A program made the translations under genes and the position numbers. From assembly GCF_009730915.1 (NCBI RefSeq), contig NC_052475.1:23559016-23623015 (forward strand): a stretch of DNA of 64,000 nt, in the 5' to 3' direction. Every line of letters starts with the position of its first letter. The stretch's first letter is position 1. This document shows positions 25,494 to 38,700 of this stretch, piece after piece. The notes under the pieces were generated by a model, which saw only the letters and a program-made list of their open reading frames with translations, had not been told where the DNA came from and did no database searches. The stretch comes from Dioscorea cayenensis subsp. rotundata (lineage: Eukaryota; Streptophyta; Magnoliopsida; Dioscoreales; Dioscoreaceae).

Positions 25494-27119
25494 GGCGCGG
25501 TGGTTCTATACCAAGCCCGCGAACGAGAGTTTCTTGTATTTTCTGGAAGGATATTTAATTTTAAGGGACCATCCTTAATATTTATTTCAGTTAATTGATC
25601 TTGTTTTTAAAAATTATTAATAATCATATTTTAAAATAATGAAGAATTGTTATTAAATTAAATATTAAAAAGTCGATTAATTTTAGTTAATCTACTCGCA
25701 TACTTTAATTGTTGATAATTTCATGACTTGTTTTGATCTAAGTTTTTCAATTCAATCTTCCCCCTTTGTGAATGATTTGAGGAGGCAACAAAAAAAAAGT
25801 TTTAATGAAGTGGAAGCTTTGATTTCATCTAATAGCAATAAAATAAAATAAATATTAAAAAAATAGAGGGAGAAACATTAGAGAAGCGAGAACACATCCA
25901 TACATGGATTAATTTGTAATGTGGTGGATTCCTCCGGCTGAAAAAATTCTTCGAAAAGTTCCTTCTCCTGTTTTGTTTTTTTATGATATCTTGATTTATC
26001 CTATAATTATTAGCTCTTTTTTTGTACCTTGATTCATATTTTTCCTTGTATTTTTTCTTATTTCGAATTCTAAGGTTCTCCTTTTTGTACACTTATATAT
26101 TGAATATACATTGTTTATTCGTTTTTTTAAAAAATTAGCGTTACTTTATTATCAACACTCAACTTCAAATAACATATCTAGGAGCATTTTTGGGGCTTCA
26201 CTTCACGCTCATGGTGGGAGAAACCCTAAAGGAGCTAGAACACACTCATGCATTGATTAGTTGATGATGTGGTGAATTCCCATCGTTAAAAAATTCCTTC
26301 TCATGTTGCTTTATTATGATGTCTTGCCTGATTCCACTATTAGTGGAATTCTTTTGTAGTTTTTTATATTTTTTTTTACCTCGACTCATACTTTTCTTTA
26401 TATTTTCTCTTGTTTTGAATCTCTTAATGATCTCCCTTTTTATACTCTTATTTATTGAATATACGTAGGTTTTTTTAAAAAAATTAAAATGATTTATCCA
26501 TCTTTTAAAAAAAATCACAATCACAAAATCATAAATAAATGATTCATTTAGAAATCAATATCATCTTCAAGAAATATACTTGGTTTTTTTTTTCACATCT
26601 TCAATATAGCATTTGTGAATAGTTTTTTTTTTTTTTTAATGAATAAAATGGAAAAAACCATTAGAAAAAAAATAATTTGTGAATAGAATGTGTCCACAAA
26701 TGAATCACTGTGATGGTCCGTCCATAATTTATATTAATTAAAAAATCTTGTTGTTAAAAAAACTATCACTATGATGGATTATGTCGGAGGCTACAAACTG
26801 TATAATAATAATAAGATAGATGATAAATGCCCTTTCTCTTATCGGATTCCGGATCCCCAAATGCTAACGGGTTTGACAAACCAGAAAACAAAAGATCCGC
26901 ATCCGCAACTGCAAACAAGCCCTCGGCAAAGCCTTATCTGATCTCCCTCCGAGCGCCAGGTAGCACTCGCCGCCTAACCCCCTCCACTCTCGCGCTCCCG
27001 CGCGCTGAAACCCCGAATTCAATCCGCCATCATCGAATCCTTTGAACCCCCAAACCCTGCACTTCCTCTCCCTACATCCTCCCCATCTCCTCTCTTCTTT
27101 GCCTCTCTCTCCCTCTCCA
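25494..27119. other. Intergenic; head-to-head promoter region of the small gene and SGT1
   Basis: AT-rich except at its ends. It contains a diverged duplication (25866-26110 and 26213-26468). From about 26827 composition becomes GC-richer, and pyrimidine-rich sequence at about 27040-27118 is probably the SGT1 5' leader. The open frame at 26827-27045 has no recognised product. Confidence 0.5.
25866..26468. repeat. Diverged direct duplication (~245-bp units)
   Basis: The segments 25866-26110 and 26213-26468 keep the same order of landmarks: GGGAGAAAC, AGAACACA, ATG.ATT, GATGTGGTG-like, TTCCTTCTC.TGTT, ATTGAATATAC. Many substitutions separate them, implying an old event. Confidence 0.6.
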
Positions 27120-30100
27120 ATGGCGCTGAATCTAGATCACCGGGCCAAGGATGCCTTCTTGGATGACGAATTCGACCTCGCTGTGGATCTTTACACGCAG
27201 GCTCTCGATATGGACCCTAACAACGCCGATCTCTTTGCCGACCGTGCCCAGGCCAACATCAAGCTCCAGAATTACACTGGTAGTCATCCATTCACCCCTT
27301 CTTACTTGATCTTTCCGTGATCCTATGCGTTAATGGCGTTTCTTGTCCCCTGTTCGATATGCAGAAGCTGTTGCTGATGCGAATAGAGCGATCGAGTTGA
27401 ATCCTTCGATGTCCAAGGCTTATCTGCGCAAGGGGTAGTTACTTTGCTCTTGTTTTGTTATACATACTCCTGTTTCTCAGTTTAGATTATGATATCGTGA
27501 TGCTTTCTCCTTATGTTTAGTGCAGCAGATGCTTTTATGCTCTAGTTGATATCTTTGTTGGAGAGATTACCAAATTGCATAAATTGTGATGTGATTCTAT
27601 AATTTCTATGCAATTCTCGTAGTAGCAGGATTTCCCTGATCCCCTGTCCATAGATGGAGAGTGGGCTTTAGCAGTATTTCAATTGTCTATAAATATCTCT
27701 GAAATAATTCATTTGCATGCTCACGTATGAGTTGTTCTTTTCTCAAGCTGGGGTGTGACGCTTGGTTCATAGGCCTGGAACTGTAGTCCCGGTCTAGTCA
27801 AGAACTATACAGCATACATATACGTGCACCTAGTTATAATGTATGCAGCCTAGTTCCCATGATTATTGCTGTTTAATGGGTGACTGATGCTCACATGTTT
27901 GATTGGAATGTACAATCTTCCTAAGTCACATACCCTCCCTGGTAATTAGTTCTCTACAAATGTATCATAGAACTCATGGGACTCGTAATGAGATGATTGC
28001 ATGGTCTAAAGAATTTATAATAGAATCCTTGAGTCATATTCTCCTAAAATTTGGATAACTAAAGGGAGGAAGAAGGTAGGTAAACAGAGCTTAGGGATGC
28101 TATAGTTCTAGTCTTCACCTCAATCTGCATGAATTATATTTGTCTTTGCAAATTTTTTTAAAAAATCTTTCTACCTTTTAAAGACGTTTGCCTCTTTTTA
28201 TGCCATAGAGGTGTGGGATATTTTAATGGCAAACATGTAAATATTCAAGAGAGTCATTTTCAATCCATTATCTTGAATGCCTTGGTGTTTCTGGTAACAG
28301 CGCTGCTTGCATGAAGCTCGAGGAATATCAGACTGCTAAGGCAGCTCTTGAAAGCAGGTTTCAACGGTTACACCAGGGGATTCCAGATTCTCAAGACTTA
28401 TAGAGGAATGTGATAAGCTGATTGCAGGTACTTTTGGAGTTAAAGCATTTAGCTTCATGCTAAATTTAGATTGAAAATGATAATGACGACGTGACATGGC
28501 CATACTTGATTTTTTAGCTGAGAAAGCAACTATACTTCTCCTTACATTGGCTGCCCCTATGATTAGTCTGGGGCACATTTAGAATTCATGTTCCTCATAA
28601 AATCATAGTTTCTAATAGTTTATTTTGATAATTGGATTTTGATTTTGTTTATCTTCTTATTGTATTTTCACACTTATCTTAATTTTTCTTTTGTTTTCAA
28701 CTTCAATCTTCAATTTTGTGTTTTTTTTTAAAATTACCTTATCTTTTTAAACTCCTTTTTTTTTTAAATCGTTTTAATCTTTAGAAATTGATTTTTATTT
28801 TTCTAATTTTTTATATTGATTTTCATGATATTTCATGATTTTAAGAATTTATTTTACTTTAAATTTTAACACAATCTAATTTTCTTGCCATATGTATTTT
28901 TTTCTTTAAAAACATTTTGTTTTACTATAATGTTCACCACAACTTTAAAAACAATGCGGTTCACATATCTATATACACATATGCACACATATATTTATGG
29001 ATATGTGTATACATATATGGTCGTATCCATGTATCCATTGTTCAATAAATTCTAGTGATGAATACTTTTTGTTACTTGCGTACGCAACACCTCCATGTCC
29101 TAATAACACAGTGGTGTTATTAATTGAGTTTTTAAGTAGGATATTCTCTCTTGTCAGCAACACCACTCTTTTTTTTACCATGTGTATGTGCAGAGGAAAC
29201 CTTGGGTCTCACAAAGACAGTGATGCCTGGTACTCCGGAATTTATAGTGTCATCAAATACAACCAATGTCAATGTCAATGAAACCGATGCTAGCTCTAAA
29301 CCTGATGTTGCAAGTCAACCTGAAGATTTGATTCCTAAGAAACCAAAATACCGGTAAATTCTAATTTCCTTTGAAATGACTGGTCAATGACTTATTGCAG
29401 ATTATTGTCATGTGTTGTAGTAGTTCATGTGCATCAAAAGATCCATCCTTTTGTTGTCGTGATACATGATATATTATGGGCTCATGTTGTCCTGCTTACT
29501 TTTTTTTCCTAACAAAGCATTGTTATATTCAATTGCCATGAGATGAATATTTTATGTTTCTGTCCTTTGTTTTCAGGCAACTCTGGGAAGGAATACTGTC
29601 GAATGGAACTGTAAAATCTTGAATTGACCCCCCGTATAACTTATTTCATAATGACAATGATATGTGTCATTAATTAGTCCATCCACCAAACTAATTTCAA
29701 CATTACTATTTCATTTAATAGGACTTTAGAAATAGATCATCCATTTTATGGATTACTGATAATCAAATAATTGGTTTCTTATTCTTGTTTGCTGATATGT
29801 TGATCTTTGGATATAAAAAAGGTCAGCTTCTTTATTATTGGCAGTGAGTAGGGGTGAAAACAACCAAGCTGAAGTATAGTTAAAACTAGGTTTGCTTATT
29901 TAAAATCTAAGCTACAGTTCATATTCAAGCTCTGTTAGCTGAATTAGCTTGATTTTGGTTTGCATATATATATATATATTTAAAAAAATCATATATATGC
30001 ACATGTTGGTAATGAGAAAAGTAATATACGAGTTTGACCTTCCCAAGTTCTTGAGCTTGGGTGTCTTATTATATTTTTTCAGATCGCCTGAGCTCAAGTT

Positions 30101-32256
30101 TTAAAATTTAGGAATGATCCAAGCTCAAATTGAGGTTTTACCATTTTAGAGCTAAAACAGTGAGCCTTTGTGAAGCTCAGGCCTCATGTATATAAACAAA
30201 TTTTGAACCCAACAATCAGATCTATGGAGAGCTAAGCTAATTGGTCATGCACTAAGTTGTGATGCTTTTGTACTCTCTGAAAAAAACCATAGCTTGCAAT
30301 ATATTTATTCATCACTTGGTGTTTATACTATTTGGTATTTATCATTTATGCGTTATTTGAAGAGTAGTCAACATCAATTGGTATGCTATGGACACTTGTT
30401 GAAAAAAATCTAAACCAAATAGATGAAGTGAATAATTGCGACCTGTGAATTCTATAGGGAGTTACTTTTATATGGTAATTTAAATTGATTTTTTTATGCA
30501 GACACGACTACTACAATTCTCCTACAGAAGTAGTGTTGACCATCTTCGCCAAGGGTGTTCCAAAAAACAATGTGCTTATTGACTTTGGCGAACAAATTGT
30601 AAGCTTCATTTAACCTTGTCTCTTCTGGTATTTGAACTCTTTCTTTGCTGCACTTCTATATTTTCTGTGAAATCATGGCAACAATTCACTGTTTTCTTTT
30701 CAGTTGAGCGTCACCATTAGCATTCCTGGTGATGAAATCTACCATTTTCAACCGCGTCTGTTTGGGAAGGTGTGTGCCTATGCTGGCATTATCATTCATC
30801 AAGCAATTGTTATTATCATTAGGACTTTATAAGGTGTCAACAATCATTGTTGTCAAAAATTTCTTATGAAAAGTATTTTTTTTTTTGTTTCGACTTTCAT
30901 TTTAAATACAGGATTTTAATATACAAAGTTCATATTACATGCTAATTCAGCTTAAGGCTTCACCTACAAGCCTGTCTCATTTGGGTATATCATGGGAGAT
31001 ACCAATCTGCTGGGAATTTTATATATCAGTTCAATGACCTATAGTATGGCTGCTGATGCAGTTCCTGTTTTCTTGTTTTGACTGTCAGTGGATATGTACG
31101 GTCTTAAATTTTAATTTACCATTGGTATGGACAAAAACAATTTGCCTTTTCAATTACTTTCTAAAATTGTCATTGTGGAAAATTGCTTTTACAATTCACT
31201 GCAGTTCCTTGTCATTTTCTAGCTGAGTAGACTTGTTTATTTTACATAATTGCTGTGTTAATTGTGTGCTTCTTCTTCTTGATTGTCCAATTGGCAGATT
31301 ATTCCTGATAAGTGCAGATATCTGGTGCTGTCTTCAAAAATTGAAATTCATCTTGCTAAGGCTGAGGCTGTTACATGGCCATCTCTGGAATTCAGGAAAG
31401 ATAAAACACCTTTGCAGAGGACACATGTACCATCAGGTTTGGCTACTTGTTATGTATATAGAATGTTTTTTGTTTGAAATTTCTTGATGGCTTGATCTGA
31501 TGGTCGATTTGTTAAAATACCCCCATAATATTTTGTTTGGAGTAAAAGGAGTGACAAATTTTGTTCTTGATGCAGACTAAGTTCTTCACCATTTCTTTTC
31601 ATCGTTCATATTATCTCTGAAAAAGTTGATTCCATAGCTATGTGGCTTGTTTCTCCAGTTGAAATAAAATGTGGTGTGGAATATTGAGTCAGAACACTGA
31701 CATGTTCATGCAATCTTGATGCTCTAAGTCTTTTGGTTTCTTTTTACTCTTGAATCTGCAGCCTCAAAATCGGACAGACCCTCCTATCCATCTTCTAAAA
31801 CAAAAGTAGACTGGGACAAACTTGAAGCCAAAGTAAAGGAGGAGGTATTGGGGGTTAAAGAACTGCCCAACTTCTTTGTTCATGTTATTCTGTGGACATG
31901 CTTTTCATTTCAAGCTGCATGTTGTTAATTGTCAATTTTGTTCATAGGAAAAAGCAGAGAAGCTGGATGGTGATGCAGCTTTAAACAAGCTATTCCAGGA
32001 TATATACCGAAATGCTGATGAAGACACCAGACGAGCAATGAGCAAATCGTTTGTAAGACATATTAGCAAACCACGAAAAGGAGCTTTTTGTTTGTCACTG
32101 TAACTTCAATTTGTACATTGAATTTAACAATTTGGTTTCTTTCCTGCAAAACAGGTGGAATCTAATGGCACAGTTTTGTCCACAAATTGGAAGGATGTGG
32201 GATCTAAGAAGGTTGCTGGGAGCCCACCAGATGGAATGGAGTTGAAGAAATGGTAG
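27120..32256 (+). CDS. SGT1: SGT1 co-chaperone (TPR-CS-SGS), 10 exons, with two apparent 1-bp insertions in exon 3
   Basis: SGT1 is an HSP90 co-chaperone that works with RAR1 to stabilise NLR immune receptors and also binds SKP1 of SCF ubiquitin ligases (auxin and jasmonate signalling). Exons: 27120-27279, 27365-27434, 28301-28427, 29194-29353, 30502-30598, 30704-30769, 31298-31436, 31762-31844, 31948-32052 and 32155-32256. Domains in order: N-terminal TPR (DFA-type tandem helices with [18 protein letters not shown] and AYLRKG), variable region, CS domain ([17 protein letters not shown]-like, [11 protein letters not shown]...KIEI.LAKAE) and C-terminal SGS domain ([22 protein letters not shown], ending MELKKW). 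In exon 3 the reading [14 protein letters not shown] expected for the family needs one fewer A in 28351-28353 and one fewer T in 28359-28361. Removing two bases makes the total 1107 nt, 368 residues, the usual family length. All other junctions are in frame. Sequence error is the likeliest cause. Confidence 0.93.
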
Positions 32257-33307
32257 AAATGACCTGATTATCAATGTCTAATACTTGTTGTGTTGATCCG
32301 TGTGTTATTACCTTCTTTATTTAGCGGCTGCTTTGTTTATGAAGATTCTGTAATTTTTTTTTTTCTTTTTACTGTTCTTTGAGTTTTGCTTTAGTTTGGG
32401 AATATTGGTGGTTTTCTCTAGTGCGGTATATCATTAAATCTCTTTTCTCGCTGACTTGCTATTTATTGCACTTAACTTACTGATTATGGTTAAAAGAAAT
32501 TGGATGAACTGAAGACTGAGGAATACTCTGCTGCGTCTCTTGCTATTATGGGTGCATAACCAGCCCATGAGTCAAGCTTTTTAAGAATTTAAAACGAAAA
32601 TAGATATGATCTACTACTTACAATGCTTAGAATTGAAGAAAAGAAAATAAAGGGGAGAAACTGGACGCTTTTCTGAAGATATTTTCACTTATCGTTGCAG
32701 AAACAATTATGTATGCAAATAGACTCTAAAATTTTACTTTTCTGATTAAAATTCAAATATTCTTTTAACGTGAATGAGATTTACTAAAGTAATTTTATTC
32801 TATTATTATTTCTTATATAAATTTATAAGGATGCTTTAACCACAGCATACAAATGCGTGAGCATAATTAACTCTAAAAAAATTGTTTCTTCAGATTCTAT
32901 TATTTATTTATTTATTTGAAAAGGTGGACCACTTTCATTAAAGAAAAGAAAAGAGATTTAAATTTTTCATCAAAGTTATACAGAAAATAATGTCAATTTC
33001 CTTTCCTAGAACAATAAAAAATTCAATTTTTTTTTAATAAATAAAAAAAGCATCGGAATCCCATTTATAACGATCCCAGTAGTGAGTCATCAACGTTCTC
33101 CACGCGTTGGCAAAACGCTACCACCACTGCAAAGACGTTTGAGACAACGACACGCGCTCCCTCGATAGCTCCCCTTCTTAAATCCCTAACCGCCCCCTTA
33201 CTTATCATTCATTTCCTCTAAAGAATCAAACGAATCACACAATCACAACAACTCTCTCTCTCTCTCTCTCGCTCTCGCTCTCGCTCTTTGATCTCGAAGC
33301 TGAAACA
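32257..33307. other. Intergenic between SGT1 and LEA14
   Basis: SGT1 3' UTR, then AT-rich sequence. From about 33080 GC rises; the (CT)n-rich stretch at 33252-33288 is the probable LEA14 5' leader. No TATA box was recognised. Confidence 0.55.
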
Positions 33308-33850
33308 ATGGCGTACCTGATGGACAAAGCCAAGGAATTCGTTGCCGAAAAGATCGCAAAGATGAAGAAACCCGAAGCCGACGTAGACGACGTCTCCCTC
33401 CACAACGTCTCCCGCGAGGCCGCTATCTTCAACGCCGCCATCTCCATCCACAACCCTTACAGCCACAATCTCCCCATCTGCGAGATCTCCTACACTCTCA
33501 AGAGCGCCGGCAGGTGATCTCTCTCCTCTGATTCCTCCCAAAAACCAATTAAAAGTAGATGATTAATTGTTGAATAAATAATGATAATATTATTTATAGG
33601 GTGGTGGTGTCTGGGAAGATGGATGATCCTGGATCTATAGAAGCAGAGAAGAACACAAAGGTGGATGTACCAATGAAAAGTGCCCTATGATTTCTTGATT
33701 AGCCTTATGAAGGATGTTGGGAGGGATTGGGATGTGGACTATGAGCTTTGCCTGGGATTGACTGTGGATATCCCTATTTTTGGGAACTTCACCATTCCTC
33801 TCTCTAAAAAAGGGGAGCTCAAGCTTCCTACACTCTCTGATATCTTTTAA
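33308..33850 (+). CDS. LEA14: LEA14-type (LEA_2, water-stress/hypersensitive domain) protein, 2 exons, apparent +1 frameshift
   Basis: A small cytosolic protein of the LEA_2 fold, associated with desiccation, salt and wounding responses; the biochemical role is not settled. Exons are 33308-33513 and 33600-33850. Exon 1 reads MAYLMDKAKEFVAEKIAKMK and continues into the conserved VSREAAIFNAAISIHNPYSH. Exon 2 begins in frame (VVVSGKMDDPGS), but after VDVPMK an extra A in the four-base run 33676-33679 shifts the frame and causes an early TGA. The next frame carries the rest of the family sequence (DFLISLMKDVGRDWD, FGNFTIPLSKKGE, LPTLSDIF). With the extra base ignored the gene encodes 151 residues, the length I recall for Arabidopsis LEA14. 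Every other conserved segment is intact, so this is either a consensus error or a very recent null allele. Confidence 0.9.
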
Positions 33851-35460
33851 AATTTTGTTATCTTTGTTGTGCCTTTTTTTACTTTAATCACCTGCTTTGT
33901 GGTTAAATGTTTTGTTTTACTATATGTATATCTTATCCAAATAAATACTTTGTAAAGGTTAGAAATGGGTGGTGGTGTTTAATTTGATGCCTATGTAAAG
34001 TGCACTAATATCTACGGCATAGTTACTGTCTATGCTTACTGTATGTATTGTTATAGTTTGTTTTAGTTTTGAAGGATTGTTATGTATTAGTTTTCTTTAT
34101 CTGGTCTGGTCTTATATAATACTCCTCCAGTGGTTTATTTATTTATTAATTAATTTTTCAATTAGTGCGAGAAGGATAATTATTGTCAGGTATGGAATTG
34201 GGTGTAAGTTAAATTTATTTCACTGATGCCACTGATGCCGCTGATGCCGGAATTGAGTGTAAGTTAGATTTATTTCACTGTTGATCATAAATATTTTTAT
34301 TTTATAACATTAAAAAAATGGTCATAACTTTTTTTATTACATCGATCACAGTGGTTTTCCAGCTGTTAACGCTACATCAATATTTTAATTTTAAAATAGG
34401 TCATTACAGATCATTATAATCACAGATACAATTAGAGCAAATTTAAATAATTTTATGTTATTAAAGAAAAAATTTGTGACTATAAAGTATAAATGTTTAT
34501 GAGTGAAATGAACACGATGTAAATCTCTACTTTTGTTGGAATTTGTGCTTTTTCTCATAATATTTTATTTTATTTTTTTAACGGTTTAACCGATGTCTTA
34601 AACCATTCACCTTGATAACTGTTTTGTTGGAATTTGTGTTTTTTCTCATAATATTTTATTTTATTTTTTTTAACGGTTTAACCGATGTCTTAAACCATTC
34701 ACCTTGATATTTGGGTGTAAATCCGGCATCATTAAATCCAGCGCATTTTCATACTATCAATGTTCTATAAACTAAACTAAGTTTATATGTCAAGTCAATC
34801 CGAGGAAATTATATTATAAATTTTAAATCCGGGCAATTTTAAAACAACGGGTTTTAAATCTGGACAATGACCGTTTGTAGTTTTAAATCTAAGTAATTTT
34901 ATTATAGATTTTAAATCTGGGAAATCTTAAAGACAATGTGGTTTTAAATCCGGGCCATGAGCGTTGCACGTGCTAAATCTTCTGTAATTGTAATTGGATC
35001 ACTGTACATGCGTATATATATTATAACCAAATCTTCTGTAATTGAACCACTGTATCATATATGTATATATATATTATTAAATCTTTAATAAAAACAACAT
35101 ATCAGGTTGTGTGGATTCTTTTTCGCTATATCATATACATTGATTTTGAAATTTATTTATTTTTTATTTTTAACTGCAAGTCTGCAATTTAATATTTTCT
35201 ATAGAGTTATGAACTAAATAGTTTATTAGAGTGTATTATTTTTTTAAAAAAATACATATATATTTTTTTTAAATTGGAAAGTCTGAAACTTGAATGGCAT
35301 TTTCACACAAAGCAGCCACATAAGTAAAGCGAAGCCGGCCCATTAAAAGCCCGTGGACACCAAATGGTCAAGAAACAGCTACGAAGCCCGAACAGCAAAC
35401 GGCCACATCATCCACTCACGCCGGAATATTCTGTCGTCACTTCAGAGCTTTGGATTTTCC
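33851..35460. other. AT-rich intergenic with short repeats
   Basis: LEA14 3' UTR, then repeat-rich sequence. It includes a small ACTGATGCC triplication near 34222-34250 flanked by two copies of a GGAATTG.GTGTAAGTTA phrase, a 91-bp tandem duplication (separate entry), and at 34800-35060 a set of recurring TTTTAAATC(C/T)GGG and AAATCTTCTGTAATTG phrases. No gene seen. Confidence 0.55.
34531..34709. repeat. 91-bp tandem duplication
   Basis: Units start at 34531 and 34622 (TTTTGTTGGAATTTGTG...). They are nearly identical, differing mainly in a C/T change and T-run length, so the duplication is young. Confidence 0.93.
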
Positions 35461-35467
35461 CGAAAAC

Positions 35468-35475
35468 TATATAAA
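35468..35475 (+). promoter_or_regulatory. Probable TATA box
   Basis: TATATAAA followed by a CT-rich stretch, about 260 bp before the start codon at 35730. This fits transcription starting near 35500 with a leader of about 230 nt. Confidence 0.55.
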
Positions 35476-35729
35476 CCCCTTCCTCTCTCTCTCGATCGCC
35501 CATGTCTCAGCCCTAGAACGCCCCAATCCCTTCTCTTTCTCTTTCTTTCCCTTGATCTCTTGCCCCAATCTCTAGCTCTTGGATTATCTGCGTGTAATTC
35601 AATGTTGAGGGCTTGGAGATCCATGGATTCAGGCGGAGATGGAGGAGCTCGATCGGATTTTGGTGGCTGATCGATGAGAGAGACTCTGGATCGGAGCATT
35701 TAGGGCTTTTTCATCCTCCTTGGAAGGGT

Positions 35730-38700
35730 ATGGATGCTGTGGAGTTGCCTTTGACTGCGTCTGTTGGAGTTTCGAAGCTGCTGTCGCCAACGCCTGATGG
35801 GTTCCCTAGGGTTAGGGAATCGGAGAAGGGCCCGGGTTCCTCGGTTTTTGGCACCCATAGGCCCTCTGGTTGCGGATCTTATCATAAAGGTATGGTTTTG
35901 TGGAGTTGGAGGTTGGAGTGATTTGTGGTTTTTAGGGTTTTGTTATATGTATTTGATTTTATTTTATTTTTGGTTCTTTACTTGATCCGGTTATTGGAGA
36001 TGTTCGATTTATGCAAAATTTTCTTGTTCCTTTTTTCTAGTCGTTGATCTTCTATTTGGATTTTTGAAAATTGTGAAGGAGAGAAAACAACAAAGAAAAA
36101 TCTTTTCTTGTATTTGGTTGCCTGAAGAACATAAAATGGACAGGAAAATGGTAGGAAATGTGTTAAAATGGTTTGTCTTTGATGTTTTTTTTTTTAATTT
36201 TCAATTCTTTCTTTTTCCTCTAAATTTAATATGCCATTGTAGAGTTTATGACTAAATTCTACTAGTTCTTTTACTAAAACTTTTGAATCCATTGAAGTTG
36301 TAAAATTTATCTTTTGTGGATGTTGATTATCGCTTGCTAGTTGAGCTTTCCCTCAACTTACCTGCCTAAAGTTTGATTGGATACTGAATGGAGCTCTTTC
36401 AATACATGATTTAATTTTTGAGAATCAGGGTCTGAGCTCTTGCACCTAGAGTTGCTGTGAGAACACCTGTAGTGGAATTATCCTTGAGTTGGATGTCAAA
36501 ACCAGGGCAAAAAATTTTATTTGCCCATATTTCACTTTTTTTTTCATTTAATATCAATTTTTTTTCTTTCTCAACCAACAATTTATTTTAAGTGCTTCAA
36601 TATATTTATAGTCCTCTGTATTTTCATATTTATCTTTGGAGTCTGAAACTAACTCATATTTAAAACTTGCCTTGCTTTTTTAAAAAAAAGGTCCTTACTT
36701 TATGGAGTACATTATATTATTTCGATTGTTTTTGTATTAGTTATTTGACAAATGTATGGTTGCAGCTCCAGAGTATAGCTCCATTTCCAGAAACAAAAGA
36801 TCTGATGCAGATTTCAATAAACATGACAAGCTTCCAAGTTTCAGATGTGTGGAGAATGATAGTAAAAGGCATCATCCTGGAGAGACAGATAGGCCTGAGA
36901 AGGTACCCCTTGATAATGATGGTAAACAGTCAAACAGGAAAACTATTAAGAATCCAAGTATTCTCCCTTGCTCTAAGCGATTAAGAACAGATCAACCAGA
37001 GCATTCCTCTAAAACAATTGTTTCTGATGCCTGTGATGATACTTCCATCAAAATGGGCCTTGACCTCATAAGATGCAACTATACAGGTAATATGAATCTC
37101 TGAATTGCTTGCCATCAGTGAAGTATTTTTATTTTTAACTAATAGTTTCAAGAAAAGTTTCCTTTGTGAAGTTTTTGTCAGGTACAGCTGTGAGCCTGTT
37201 TCATGGATATTTTATTATCACCTTGACTTTATCATGTTTGGCTAGAAAAAATCTGCCACTTTTAGTTCTATTTGTTTGCTTGGCTGTCAATACTCCTTGG
37301 CATCTTTTGTCATTCTACTTTCTACAAAGCTTCTCTTGTGATTATCAGGCCCAGAGTAAAATTCTTATATATTTGTCTGCAGATAAAAAAAATATGCATA
37401 TTGACAATTCTCTTAGTTCAAACGGTGCTTGAACTTGCTCCTTTTTTTTTATTTTTTTATTTCACTGAGTAATTGGTAATTCAGCAAGATATCATATGCT
37501 TATTTTATATTAATAGAAGAAATATACTTATCCAGAGAGATCACGGATGACCAAGCCAAAGCGTTGTCTGGATACCAAGAGAACTGAGAAGAAGAACTTG
37601 AGGGCATGTGGGAGGTTGAAATACGAGGCTGGTTTAGTCGGCTCAGATTTGACTTGTGGAGCCAACAATATACATGGTATGAAATAACTGCGCAGATACA
37701 ATATTTTGGTATTATTTCAAGTGTTCTCTGATTTGTCTTATCTGGTTTATAAGTATTACAGAATTTAACTTGCTCGTGAAGTTCTTAATGTCAATGTGTC
37801 TGTTTGTTGAGTTTTTGGCCTGCAGAAATTTAAGTTGTAAGTGTTTTGTTATCCATGGATATGCATTTTCAACACAGCTTTTTTCCTGGTAAAAACAAAT
37901 GCCATAATTATCTAATTCACTCCAACAGCTTGAAAATTCACTTCAATAATGTTCACATAATATTTGCTGACAACCAAAGGTGCTATTGGATGCATTCTGA
38001 GCCATTCACTTTTATTTCTTGAAAAATTTGCATGGTAGCTTGTTGTTACCCTTAATCCCTGATCATCGCAATATCAAAATTTTGCACTTGCTTTTCTAAA
38101 TGTAGAAATTCTGCATGGGCTTTATTGAAACACATTAACAATAATGGAGCTGTTGCTTCATTTTGTGTTTGATGTATAATGATAGCTTAGTCCAGTAATG
38201 TACCTGTGTTGATGTGTCAGTGTATGACATGAAAACTGAGAGATGCACGAAATACTAAGGCTAGAGATGGCACATATACAGCACTCAATATTAATGCTAG
38301 ATGTATGCAGTGCTAAATATTAATAGTATCTTGGTCAATTTTAGTTGAAAATTTTTCCCCCTAAAACAAGTTTGAACAGTTAAACCCCAAATCCAACATT
38401 GCCCAACTTATCCCAAACAAACTGAATACCGCCAGTCTTTTAACTTCGTCTGTTTTTTTTTTTTTAAATAAAAAACTATAGGCCTTTATGTTCAATTTCA
38501 TAGTTGTGTCATCACAAGTAGATAGTCAAATTGAAATGATTTTTCCCAATTCCAAAGTGCTGTGATATTTAATGTTTCATTTAACAGTCTGCCTTTTGAT
38601 ACTCTAGTTATATACTTTATAGTAACTTATTGCTGTTGATAGTTTTTGATGGTTGTGTTTTTGCCCTTATGTAGCTTTTGTATTGATGCATAAACCTCTC

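Noticed and set aside
28354-28377. A cryptic GT...AG intron inside SGT1 exon 3 that might explain the frame problem
   Set aside because: The intron would be under 20 bases, too short to splice, and it would remove conserved codons; two homopolymer insertions restore the family sequence exactly.
29571-29625. Possible extra SGT1 exon after TTTTCAG at 29571-29578
   Set aside because: Exons 4 and 5 join in frame directly (R codon split CG|A) and the family sequence is continuous without it.
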